From Streptomyces anandii JCM 4720 (GTDB lineage Bacteria > Actinomycetota > Actinomycetes > Streptomycetales > Streptomycetaceae): DNA of 37,571 nucleotides. The notes beneath the pieces were generated by a model. The model searched no databases and was not told the DNA's origin. It was given only the letters and a program-made list of their open reading frames with translations. Position numbers and translations under genes: made by a program. Every line of letters starts with the position of its first letter. Position 1 is the stretch's first letter. Location of the stretch: the NCBI RefSeq assembly GCF_014650655.1, contig NZ_BMVJ01000019.1, forward strand, positions 2,910 through 40,480, in the 5' to 3' direction. Positions 1 through 8,200 of this stretch are shown here, in pieces.

Positions 1-93
1 GACCACCACCGTGTGGGACACCCCGGGGGTGTTGTCCACGAAGTTGGTGATCAACCAGTTCAGGTTCTGTGCCGCCTGGCTCATCGGGCTCAC
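1..93 (-). CDS. cvnB: Roadblock/LC7 conservon protein CvnB, 5' part only
   Basis: This is the first ~31 codons of a roadblock/LC7 protein; the rest lies beyond the left edge. The translation contains MSQAAQNLNWLITNFVDN and then TPGVSHTVVV, the same N-terminus as the complete CvnB at 4817-5239. I choose the GTG at 93-91 because an AGGAG lies 7 bases upstream, straddling the end of the preceding cvnA; ATG at 84-82 is the alternative. CvnB proteins are small cytoplasmic regulators of the MglB/roadblock type that associate with a CvnD GTPase. Only one base separates it from the cvnA stop, so the genes should be co-transcribed. The DNA is almost identical to the start of the other cvnB (see findings). 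Confidence 0.88.
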   Translation of the reverse strand, partial: MSPMSQAAQNLNWLITNFVDNTPGVSHTVVV

Positions 94-94
94 A

Positions 95-3000
95 CTAACG
101 CTCCTGGTTGTAGGTGCTGTCAGGACCGAAGCCCTGGCCGTTCTTGTCACTTCCTGCGCTGCGTCCCCGCTGGACGCCCCGGCGCAGGTTGCTCAGCCTG
201 CCCCTGACGTCCTCGGGGGCGCGGGAGACCTGTGGGCCGCCCTGCGGGGTCGATGCCGCGGTGCCTTCGACCAGGTTGGCCTTGGGCACCCGCCGCGGCA
301 GGCCGGAGGAGGTCACTCCGCCCGCCTTGGGCTTCCGGAGCTGCGAGGCCTGCTGCCAGCGCTCGTCGTTCTGCGAGCGCCAGCCGCTGTCGCCGTTGCT
401 CTCCGGAGTGGGGGCCGGCGCTTCCTGGCTCACGTGCCGCGCGCCGTTCGTACCGCTCGCGATGGATCCGCGGCGGGGCAACCCGGCGTCGGTCAGCTGG
501 TGGCCCGCGGAGGGGGCCGGCTCCGGACGGTCGAAGCCTACGCTTTCCCCGCCGTTCACGTCAGTGGCCTGTGCGGATTCCGCCTCGGGAGCGTACTGGT
601 CCGGGTAGCCGTTGCCGTACGCGTCCTGCTGCGGCCAGTCGTCCTGGTAGCCCCGCTCCTGGAATCCGGAGTACGCCTGGGCGGACCCGGCGGGGGCCTG
701 CGTCTGCTCCTCCCGCGCGGGCTCGGCGTACGCCGGGTCGGGGTAGCCGCCGCTGGCGCCCGGGGAGTAGGCGCCGTTCTGCGGCAGGCCGCCGTCCTGG
801 GCGTAGTAGGCCGGGTCGTACGACTGCCGGCCCTGCTCGTCGTAGCCGCCCTGCTGCTGGTCGTACGCCGGCCGGGGCTCGTCGTACGCCGTCTGCGGGT
901 CGTAGGCCGCGCCCTGCTCCGGGAAGCCCGTCTCGCCGCCGTCGTACGCCTGCTGCTGCCCGGTGGACTCATCGCCGTACGCGGGGGCCTGGGCGGCCTC
1001 CTGGCCGGGCTGCGGGTGAGACTGCGCCTCCAGGGCGGCCCGGCGCTCCTCGCGCATCAGCGAGCGGCCGACCGGGTCCAGCTCCCGGATGTCGTCGGGA
1101 ACCTCGTAGCGGCTGTCGTCGAAGCCCAGCTCGGCGGCGGTGCGCAGCGGCTGCTGCTGGGGCGAGCCGAAGTTCTCGCCCTGGAACTGCTGCTCCGGGA
1201 TGATCTGGGAGACCGTGAACTCGTCGCGGTCCAGTGCCTGCTCGCCGCCGCCGCCGTGGGTGATCGCGTCCGGCAGCATGACCAGCGAGGTGGTGCCGGC
1301 CTGCTCGCCCGAGGGGCGCAGCTGGACGCGGATGCCGTGCCGGTCGGCCAGGCGGCCGACCACGAACAGGCCCATGCGCTGGGAGATCGCCACGTCCACG
1401 GTGGGCGGGTTGGCCAGCTTGTGGTTGATGTCCGCGAAGTCCTCGGCGGTCAGGCCGATGCCCTTGTCGTGGATCTCGATCATGACCCGGCCGTCGGGCA
1501 GGCGGGTCGCGGTGACGCGGACCTTGGTCTGCGGGGAGGAGAACGTGGTGGCGTTCTCCAGCAGCTCGGCCAGCAGGTGCACGAGGTCGGTGACGGCCCG
1601 GCCGTGGATCTCGGCCTCGGGGACGCCGGACAGCTCGATGCGCTCGTACTGCTCCACCTCGGAGGAGGCGGCGCGCAGCACGTCGACCAGCGGGACCGGC
1701 TGGTCCCAGCGGCGACCGGGCTCCTCGCCGGCGAGGACCAGGAGGTTCTCGCCGTTGCGGCGCATGCGGGTGGCCAGGTGGTCCAGGCGGAAGAGGTTCT
1801 CCAGCTGGTCCGGGTCGGCCTCGTTGTTCTCCAGGTCGGTGATCAGGGTCAGCTGGCCCTCGATCAGCGACTGGTTGCGGCGCGAGAGGTTGGTGAAGAT
1901 CGCGTTGATGTTGCCCCGCAGCAGGGCCTGCTCGGCGGCGAGCCGGACGGCCTCGCGGTGGACCTGGTCGAAGGCGCGGGCGACTTCGCCGATCTCGTCG
2001 GTCGAGGTGATCGGGATCGGCGCGACCCGGGTGTCGACCCGGCCGGGGTCGGTGCGCGAGAGCTGGTCGACCAGCATCGGCAGGCGCTGCTCGGCGATGC
2101 CGAAGGCGGCGTTGCGCAGCTGGCGCATCGAGCGGCTCATCTGGCGGGCCACGAGGCCGGCCAGGATGAACGCGGCGAGCAGGGCGATCAGGACGACGGC
2201 GCCGGTGATGATCGCCGACTGCTTGGCGTCGTCGGCGATGCCGGACGCCTCGTTCACCGCCTTGTCGGCCATGTCCGACTCGATGGTGCGGTAGGCGTTG
2301 AACTTGAGGGTGTTGACCGCCCACCAGTTCTGCGCGGTGATGCCCTTCTCGGCGAGCGCGGCGCGGTAGGCCGGGTCCGTGCCCTTGAGGGTCGCCAGCG
2401 CGCTGACCATCTTGGTGGGGTCCGACGGCGGGGCCACGTAGTTCGGGTCCTTGGCCTTGGCCTGCTGGACCATCGACGCGGCCTGGGCCTGGATGTCCTT
2501 CTTCTCCGCGTCCAGCCGGTCGGCGTCGGCCTGGGTGCCGCCGCCGATGTACTCCTCGGAGGCGATGCCCTCCAGGTAGGCGTACGAGGACAGCGCGACC
2601 CGCTGGCTGGCCAGGTTGCCGGCGTCCGGGCCGGGCTTGACCAGGATGTGCATGCCGATGGACCGCTCCAGCGACAGGGCGGCCTTGGTCAGCGACATCG
2701 CGTAGACGGTGCGGCCGTAGGAGGTGATGTTGCCGGTGCCCAGGCCCAGCTCGTTGGCGAACTCCATCAGCGGGTGGGCGACCTTGACGTAGCCCTCCTC
2801 GGTCTGCACGCCGGTCAGCTTGGAGGTGTAGGCGGCGGCGCGCAGGGCCTGGAGCTCGGGCTCGGCCTCGCGGAACAGCTTCAGCCGGCGCTCGAGGCCG
2901 GACTTGTTCGGCATGTTCTTGGCCGCCGCGTCGAAGGCGGCGGCGGCCTTGTCGGTTCCCTGGCGGGCCTGGGTGACGGTCGAGTCGTTCTGGCCCTTGC

Positions 3001-3352
3001 CCTGCAGCAGGGGGGCCGCCGTGACGTCACGCTCGTTGTAGAGGGCGTCGGCGTAGGTCAGGGAGGCGCGCACCAGGCGCGCGGTGTTCTCCGCGTCCTG
3101 GGCGTCCTGCCAGGTGTCGATCGAGCTCTTGACCTGGAAGCCGCCCATCACGAGGCCGACCAGCACGGGTATGAGCAGGATCGCGTTCAGCCTGGTCGGC
3201 ACCCGCCAGTTGCGCGGAGAGAAACGGCCGCCGCTCGAGGCGGGAGCGGCCGTCGGTTCCGACCCGGGCACATGTGCGGGCGCCGCTCCGCGCGGCGGCG
3301 GGGTGAAGTTACCCCGGGCCGACGGCTCGGGGCCGTTCTTGCTTCGCCTCAC
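95..3352 (-). CDS. cvnA: Conservon sensor-like histidine kinase CvnA (second conservon)
   Basis: This 1085-residue membrane protein is the first gene of the second conservon. A short Pro/Ala-rich cytoplasmic N-terminus leads to a membrane segment near residues 55-75, then a ~300-residue extracytoplasmic region of the nitrate/nitrite-sensing (NIT) type, a second membrane helix near residue 387 and a HAMP-like linker. The dimerisation helix carries DHLATRMRRNGENLLVL. A GHKL ATPase follows, with N box ELLENATTF (~597), G1 DKGIGL (~629) and G2 MGLFVVGRL (~660). The last ~380 residues are Gln/Tyr/Gly-rich low complexity with repeated AYD/GYD units, then a conserved basic tail with RAPEDVRGRLSNLRRG. 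The GTG at 3352 is chosen because AGAGG lies upstream and the reading frame before it falls in the promoter region. Orthologues are assigned to signalling complexes with CvnB, C and D; the ligand is unknown. Confidence 0.9.
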   Translation of the reverse strand: MRRSKNGPEPSARGNFTPPPRGAAPAHVPGSEPTAAPASSGGRFSPRNWRVPTRLNAILLIPVLVGLVMGGFQVKSSIDTWQDAQDAENTARLVRASLTYADALYNERDVTAAPLLQGKGQNDSTVTQARQGTDKAAAAFDAAAKNMPNKSGLERRLKLFREAEPELQALRAAAYTSKLTGVQTEEGYVKVAHPLMEFANELGLGTGNITSYGRTVYAMSLTKAALSLERSIGMHILVKPGPDAGNLASQRVALSSYAYLEGIASEEYIGGGTQADADRLDAEKKDIQAQAASMVQQAKAKDPNYVAPPSDPTKMVSALATLKGTDPAYRAALAEKGITAQNWWAVNTLKFNAYRTIESDMADKAVNEASGIADDAKQSAIITGAVVLIALLAAFILAGLVARQMSRSMRQLRNAAFGIAEQRLPMLVDQLSRTDPGRVDTRVAPIPITSTDEIGEVARAFDQVHREAVRLAAEQALLRGNINAIFTNLSRRNQSLIEGQLTLITDLENNEADPDQLENLFRLDHLATRMRRNGENLLVLAGEEPGRRWDQPVPLVDVLRAASSEVEQYERIELSGVPEAEIHGRAVTDLVHLLAELLENATTFSSPQTKVRVTATRLPDGRVMIEIHDKGIGLTAEDFADINHKLANPPTVDVAISQRMGLFVVGRLADRHGIRVQLRPSGEQAGTTSLVMLPDAITHGGGGEQALDRDEFTVSQIIPEQQFQGENFGSPQQQPLRTAAELGFDDSRYEVPDDIRELDPVGRSLMREERRAALEAQSHPQPGQEAAQAPAYGDESTGQQQAYDGGETGFPEQGAAYDPQTAYDEPRPAYDQQQGGYDEQGRQSYDPAYYAQDGGLPQNGAYSPGASGGYPDPAYAEPAREEQTQAPAGSAQAYSGFQERGYQDDWPQQDAYGNGYPDQYAPEAESAQATDVNGGESVGFDRPEPAPSAGHQLTDAGLPRRGSIASGTNGARHVSQEAPAPTPESNGDSGWRSQNDERWQQASQLRKPKAGGVTSSGLPRRVPKANLVEGTAASTPQGGPQVSRAPEDVRGRLSNLRRGVQRGRSAGSDKNGQGFGPDSTYNQER

Positions 3353-3489
3353 TCGACCAACAACCTCTCGGCGGTCGGCACCTACGTTGTGCCGCAGTTT
3401 CTCAGAGCCCAGAAGACCTCGACGAGGAGTACGTCCTTGACTACTGGGCAGTTCAGGCATTCCAGCACGTCAACATGCGCTCTTCCAAA

Positions 3490-3514
3490 CACTCGGAAGC
3501 GATGAATCCGAGTG
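3490..3514. promoter_or_regulatory. Inverted repeat upstream of second cvnA
   Basis: A perfect 8-base inverted repeat, CACTCGGA then TCCGAGTG, is separated by 9 bases. It lies about 140 bases upstream of the cvnA start at 3352 and downstream (in the minus direction) of the preceding conservon's terminator. The geometry suits a dimeric regulator; no T-run follows, so it is not an obvious terminator. Which protein binds, if any, is unknown. Confidence 0.4.
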
Positions 3515-3645
3515 ATGTAAGCCCCAGATAAAACGGTCATAAAGAGCGAGCGGCGTCAAAAGGCGGGGCGGTCGTGCGCGCAGCGGCACCGAATGTGCGC
3601 GACGCGTGGCCATACCACCCGATTCCTCTGCCGAAACGTTATGAA

Positions 3646-3687
3646 CACCGGGGCCGGCCGTGTCAAAGGACACAGCCGGCTCCGGTG
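3646..3687 (-). terminator. Hairpin terminator after cvnD
   Basis: Two 19-base arms (3646-3664 and 3669-3687) pair along their whole length, with two G:U pairs, around the 4-base loop aaag. It lies 64 bases past the cvnD stop and before the next cvnA. There is no strong U-tract, which is common for Streptomyces terminators. It separates the two conservons into distinct transcription units. Confidence 0.75.
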
Positions 3688-3750
3688 CATCTACGACAAC
3701 TGCCGTAGGGCATTGCCGACTTGGGTGCTATGTGAAACGTGTCCGGGGTG

Positions 3751-4326
3751 TTACCTCAGACGAGCCATCAGAGCGTGTTCCACCAGCGTGATCAGGGTGG
3801 ACTTGGCGTCCGCGCGGTGCCGGGCGTCGGTGGTGATGATCGGGGCGTCCGGGCCGATCTGGAGCGCCTCGCGGACCTCGTCCGGGTTGTACGGCTGCTG
3901 GCCGTCGAAGCCGTTGAGGGCGATGACGAACGGCAGGCCGCTGTTCTCGAAGTAGTCGACCGCCGGGAAGCAGTCGGCCAGGCGCCGGGTGTCCACGAGC
4001 ACCACCGCGCCGATGGCCCCGCGGACCAGGTCGTCCCACATGAACCAGAACCGGTCCTGGCCGGGCGTGCCGAACAGGTAGAGGATCAGGTCCTGGTCGA
4101 GCGTGATACGGCCGAAGTCCATGGCCACCGTGGTGGTGGTCTTGTCCCCGGTGTGGGTCAGGTCGTCGATGCCCGCCGAGGCGGATGTCATGACGGCCTC
4201 GGTACGCAGCGGGTTGATCTCCGAGACGGCGCCCACGAACGTGGTCTTGCCCACGCCGAAGCCACCCGCCACCACGATCTTCGCGGAAGTGGTCGCCCGG
4301 CTTCCGTCAGAGCTTGCGAAGTCCAC
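3751..4326 (-). CDS. cvnD: Conservon Ras-like GTPase CvnD
   Basis: This 191-residue small GTP-binding protein is the last gene of the complete conservon. The P-loop is GGFGVGKTT at about residues 21-29, the Walker-B/G3 region reads FGTPGQDRF, and the position of the usual NKxD (G4) motif is LNGFDG. That altered G4 is typical of this prokaryotic MglA-like family (ATP/GTP-binding protein of the DUF2587/CvnD type). It probably cycles between GTP and GDP states at the membrane complex formed with CvnA, B and C. The GTG at 4326 gives a 20-base overlap with cvnC, indicating translational coupling. A strong hairpin follows the stop. Confidence 0.93.
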   Translation of the reverse strand: MDFASSDGSRATTSAKIVVAGGFGVGKTTFVGAVSEINPLRTEAVMTSASAGIDDLTHTGDKTTTTVAMDFGRITLDQDLILYLFGTPGQDRFWFMWDDLVRGAIGAVVLVDTRRLADCFPAVDYFENSGLPFVIALNGFDGQQPYNPDEVREALQIGPDAPIITTDARHRADAKSTLITLVEHALMARLR

Positions 4327-4705
4327 TGAGCACCCTTTCGAGCAGCGTCACATCAGGCGCGCCGCCGTTGTTCTCGTCGCCGCCCGGCTGGTGGATGGCC
4401 ACCAGGCCGGCCTCGGCGAGGTCCGCGACGAGGATCCGCGCCACACCGAGCGGCATGGCCAGCAGCGCCGACACCTCGGCGACCGACTTCACCTCGCGGC
4501 ACAGATGGCAGATCCGCTGGTGCTCCGGGAGCAGTCCCATCAGCGCTGCCGGGTCGGCCGTCGTGCTGATCAGCGCCTCGATGGCGAGCTGGTAGCGCGG
4601 CCGGGTCCGGCCGCCGGTCATCGCGTACGGACGGACCAGCGGCTGGTCGCCCTCGTCCCCGTACGGCTCGGCGTACGGATCATGAGAGGCGGTGGGCGGG
4701 GTCAT
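4307..4705 (-). CDS. cvnC: Conservon DUF742 protein CvnC
   Basis: This 132-residue DUF742 protein is the third gene of the complete conservon. The N-terminal ~30 residues are acidic and Pro/Tyr-rich, followed by LVRPYAMTGGRTRPRY, a signature of the family, and a predicted winged-helix-like region containing LAMPLGVARILVADLAEAGLV. Two cysteines occur in the segment HQRICHLCREV. The ATG at 4705 is preceded by a good GGAGG four bases upstream. The role is known only by association: CvnC bridges or regulates the CvnB-CvnD part of the membrane complex. Its 3' end overlaps cvnD by 20 bases. Confidence 0.93.
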   Translation of the reverse strand: MTPPTASHDPYAEPYGDEGDQPLVRPYAMTGGRTRPRYQLAIEALISTTADPAALMGLLPEHQRICHLCREVKSVAEVSALLAMPLGVARILVADLAEAGLVAIHQPGGDENNGGAPDVTLLERVLSGLRKL

Positions 4706-4816
4706 GAATCCTCCGGGCGGGACAGCAAGTCGTTCGGGCGAGCCGTCTGACGGGGCCGGTGGGGGGATTGTGGCGGCCGGACGGTGATTTGGTGAGACGG
4801 GTGGTACCGGGGCCTG

Positions 4817-5239
4817 TCAGTGGAGCAGACTGCCCTGTAGTTCGGCGCGCAGGTCGGGCGTGAGGACCGCGCCCGCGCGGTCGACGAGCAGCGCCATCTC
4901 GTAGCCGACGAGGCCGATGTCGCACTCGGGGTGCGCGAGCACGGCCAGGGACGAGCCGTCCGAGACGGACATGAGGAAGAGAAAACCGCGTTCCATCTCG
5001 ACGACCGTCTGCGCCACGTTGCCGCCCTCGAAGATCCGGGATGCCCCGGCGGTCAGCGAGGTGAGGCCGGACGCGACGGCCGCGAGCTGGTCGGCCCGGT
5101 CGCGGGGAAAGCCTTCGGACATCGCCAGAAGGAGTCCGTCGGCGGACACCACGACGGTGTGGGACACCCCGGGGGTGTTGTCCACGAAGTTGGTGATCAA
5201 CCAGTTGAGGTTCTGTGCCGCCTGGCTCATCGGGCTCAA
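4817..5239 (-). CDS. cvnB: Conservon roadblock/LC7 protein CvnB
   Basis: This 140-residue protein has a roadblock/LC7 fold running from the N-terminal helix (NLNWLITNFVDNTPGVSH) through VVSADGLLLAMSEGF and VVEMERGFLFLMSVSDGSSL to the C-terminal ALLVDRAG region. Roadblock proteins of the MglB type bind and regulate small GTPases, here presumably CvnD. The start at 5239 is TTG, placed immediately after the cvnA stop. I prefer it to the ATG at 5230 because AGGAG lies 6 bases upstream and the other conservon has GTG at the same place. A 111-base gap separates it from cvnC, so the coupling seen between cvnC and cvnD is absent here. Confidence 0.92.
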   Translation of the reverse strand: MSPMSQAAQNLNWLITNFVDNTPGVSHTVVVSADGLLLAMSEGFPRDRADQLAAVASGLTSLTAGASRIFEGGNVAQTVVEMERGFLFLMSVSDGSSLAVLAHPECDIGLVGYEMALLVDRAGAVLTPDLRAELQGSLLH

Positions 5240-8200
5240 CTAACGCTCCTGCTGGTGAGTGGGGCTCGGGAAGCCGCCCGTCTGACCGTTGCCGGCCTGA
5301 CGGCCCTGTGCGATGCCCCTACGGAGATTGGTCAGCCGGCCGCGTACGTCGTCAGGCGCACGCGAGACCTGCGGACCGCTCTGGTGCTGTTGCTGCTGAG
5401 CCGTGCCCGGGACGAGGTTCGCCCGGGGCACCCGGCGCGGCAGGCCGGAGGTGGTGACTCCGCCCGCGGCGGGCTGCCGTACGCGCTCGGCCTGCCGGAC
5501 GAGGTCGTCGTTCGGCGAGCTGCGCCACGCGGCGGAGGCGGCGGTCCGCTGGGGACCGGTGGGGGTCTGCGGTGCGGCAGGAGCCTGCTGCTGCGGGGCC
5601 GGCGCGCTCGGCTGCTGCTGACGGCCACCGCGGAACCAGTTGGTCTCCAGGGTGTCGTACAGCGGCGTCCGTCCGTCGCCGGGGCCCGTGGCCGGGGGAA
5701 GCGCCTCGGGCTCCTGACGGGCGGGACGCTGCGCGGCCGGCGGGCGGCGGTCGCCGAAGTCGGCGGGACCGCCGGGCTGCGGCCGCTCGAACTGGCCGGT
5801 GGACGACGGGTCCTGACGGCCCGGCAGGGCGTGCCGGCCGGTGGAGCTCGGGTCGTAGCCGGGCTGGGCGTACTGGCCGGTGGAGCCGTTGTCGTAGGCC
5901 TGCGGGGCCTGCGCCGCCGGGAACTGGCCGGTGGAGGAGGCGTCGTACGCCTGCGGAACCGCGAACTGGCCGGTGGCCGCCGGGTTCTGCGAGGCCGCGC
6001 CGAACACGTCGGAGCGAACGTACGGGCCCTGGTCCTGCGCGTCGGGCGCCGGGTACTGGCCGTTGTCCCGGCCACCGGCCTGGCGCTGGGCGTCGTAGCC
6101 GGAACCGGGTATCGCCGGCATCTCCGTCGTGGCGCCGGGGCCCTGGCGGTCGTCGACGCGCGGCATGCGCGAGGTCTGCGCCGGGTCCTGCTCGTCGTGG
6201 CCGCGCGGGGCGTCCATCTGGGCGCGGCCCTGGGAGTTGTCGCCGGCCCAGCCCGCGGTGCGCGAGGGGCCGTTGCCGCCGGGCAGCTCCGCGCGGGCTC
6301 CGTCGCGCGGCGGCAGCTGCCGGTCCTGGTCGCCGCCGCCCGCGCGCTGCGGGGGCACGGCGCCGCGGGCGCCGCCGAAGGTGTCCTGGCGGCGGGTGTC
6401 GCCGAAGTTCTGCTGCGGCGCCGGACGCTGACCGTCGTTGAAGCCCTGCGGGGCGCCCGTGCCGCCGGACTGCAGGCCCTGCGGCGCACCCGGCGCCTGG
6501 CCGCCGAAGCCGGCTCCGGCGCCCGTGGGGGCCTGCCGGCCCTGCTGCGACTGCGCCGGACCCTGCGGCCCGCGTGCACCGGGGCCGCCCTGGCGGCCGC
6601 CGTTGCCGGGCAGCGCGGCCCGCGCACCCTGACCGGCGCCCACCTGCCCGCGCGGAGCGGAGCCGGGGCCGAGCCGGCCCGCGCCGCCCGCGCCGAGCGG
6701 GCCACCGCCCGCCTGGCCGTTCTGCCGGCGTGCCGCGGCGGCGCCCGCGGCGGCCTGCGCCGCCGCCGGACCGCCCGTGGACGGGGCGCCGGGCTTGCCG
6801 CCGGCCGGCTTCTTGCCGCCCTGGGCGACGTCCACCGGCAGCATGACGAGGGCCGTGGTGCCGCCGGAGTCCGACGGGCGCAGCTGGATGCGGATGCCGT
6901 GCCTCTGCGAGAGGCGGCCGACCACGAACAGACCCATGCGGCGGGAGACGGAGACGTCCACGGTGGGCGGCGAGGCGAGCCGCTCGTTGATCGCCGCCAG
7001 GTCCTCGGGGGAGAGGCCGATACCGGTGTCGTGGATCTCGATCAGTACGCGGCCGTCGGGCAGCGCGTGACCGGTGACCTTGACCTTGGTCTGCGGGGAG
7101 GAGAAGGAGGTCGCGTTCTCGAGCAGCTCTGCGAGCAGGTGCACGAGGTCGTTGACGACGCGGCCGGCGACCTCGGTGGTCGGCACCGCGGCCAGTTCGA
7201 TGCGCTCGTACTGCTCCACCTCGGAGGCGGCGGCGCGGAGCACGTCGACCAGCGGGACCGGGCGGGTCCACCGGCGGCCGGGCTCCTCACCGGCGAGGAC
7301 GAGGAGGTTCTCACCGTTACGGCGCATGCGCGTCGCGAGGTGGTCGAGCTTGAACAGCGAGGACAGCTGGTCCGGGTCGGCCTCGCGGGACTCCAGCTCG
7401 GAGATCAGCGACAGCTGGCGCTGGATCAGACCCTGGGAGCGGCGCGAGAGGTTGGTGAACATCGCGTTGACGTTGCCCCGCAGCAGGGCCTGCTCGGCGG
7501 CGAGGCGGACCGCCTCGCGGTGCACGTCGTCGAAGGCCGCGGCCACCTGGCCGATCTCGTCCCGGGAGTGCACACCGACCGACTCCACGGACGTGTCCAC
7601 GTCCTGCGGGTCGGACTCGGACAGCTGCTTGACCAGCTCGGGCAGGCGGTCCTGGGCGACCCTGGTGGCGGTCTCCTGCAGTCGGCGCAGCGAGCGGATC
7701 ATGGAGCGGGCCACGACGAAGGCGCCGACCAGCGACACGCCGAGGACGAGGAGGATCAGGGCACCGGAGACGATGGCGTCGCGCTCGGTGGCGCTGCGCA
7801 GCTCGCGGGCCTTCTGCTCCATCTCCTCGAGCAGCGTGTGCTCGATCTTCTTCATCTGCTCGATCTTGGTCGAGCTGTCGTCGACCCAGTCGCGGTAGGA
7901 CCGCTTGTCGAGCGAGGCCAGACCGTCCTTGCTGTCCAGGACGCGCTTGGCGTACGTGTCCGCGGACAGGATGGTCGGGTTGCCCTCCTCGATGGGCTTG
8001 ATGAGCTCCTCGGCGCCGTCGCCGTAGATGTTGCGGAAGCTGCTGAGCTCGGAGGTCTGGCTCTCCAGCGCCGAGTCCGCGTACAGGCGGTCGTTGTCGG
8101 AGAGGTGGCCCGGCTCGGTGTTGTTGGCGGGCAGGGCCGCGGCGATCACGGCGCGCTGGACCGACGCGTACTCCTTGGCGGAGGAGAAGGCCGACAGGGC

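Noticed and set aside
11-3505. Long open frame on the + strand opposite the second cvnA.
   Set aside because: It is a high-GC shadow of the real gene: the minus frame has recognisable domains and a ribosome binding site, while this one has Arg/Gly/Val-rich composition with no domain.
3470-3673. Small minus open frame upstream of the second cvnA.
   Set aside because: No ribosome binding site, non-coding third positions, and it overlaps the terminator hairpin and the inverted repeat.
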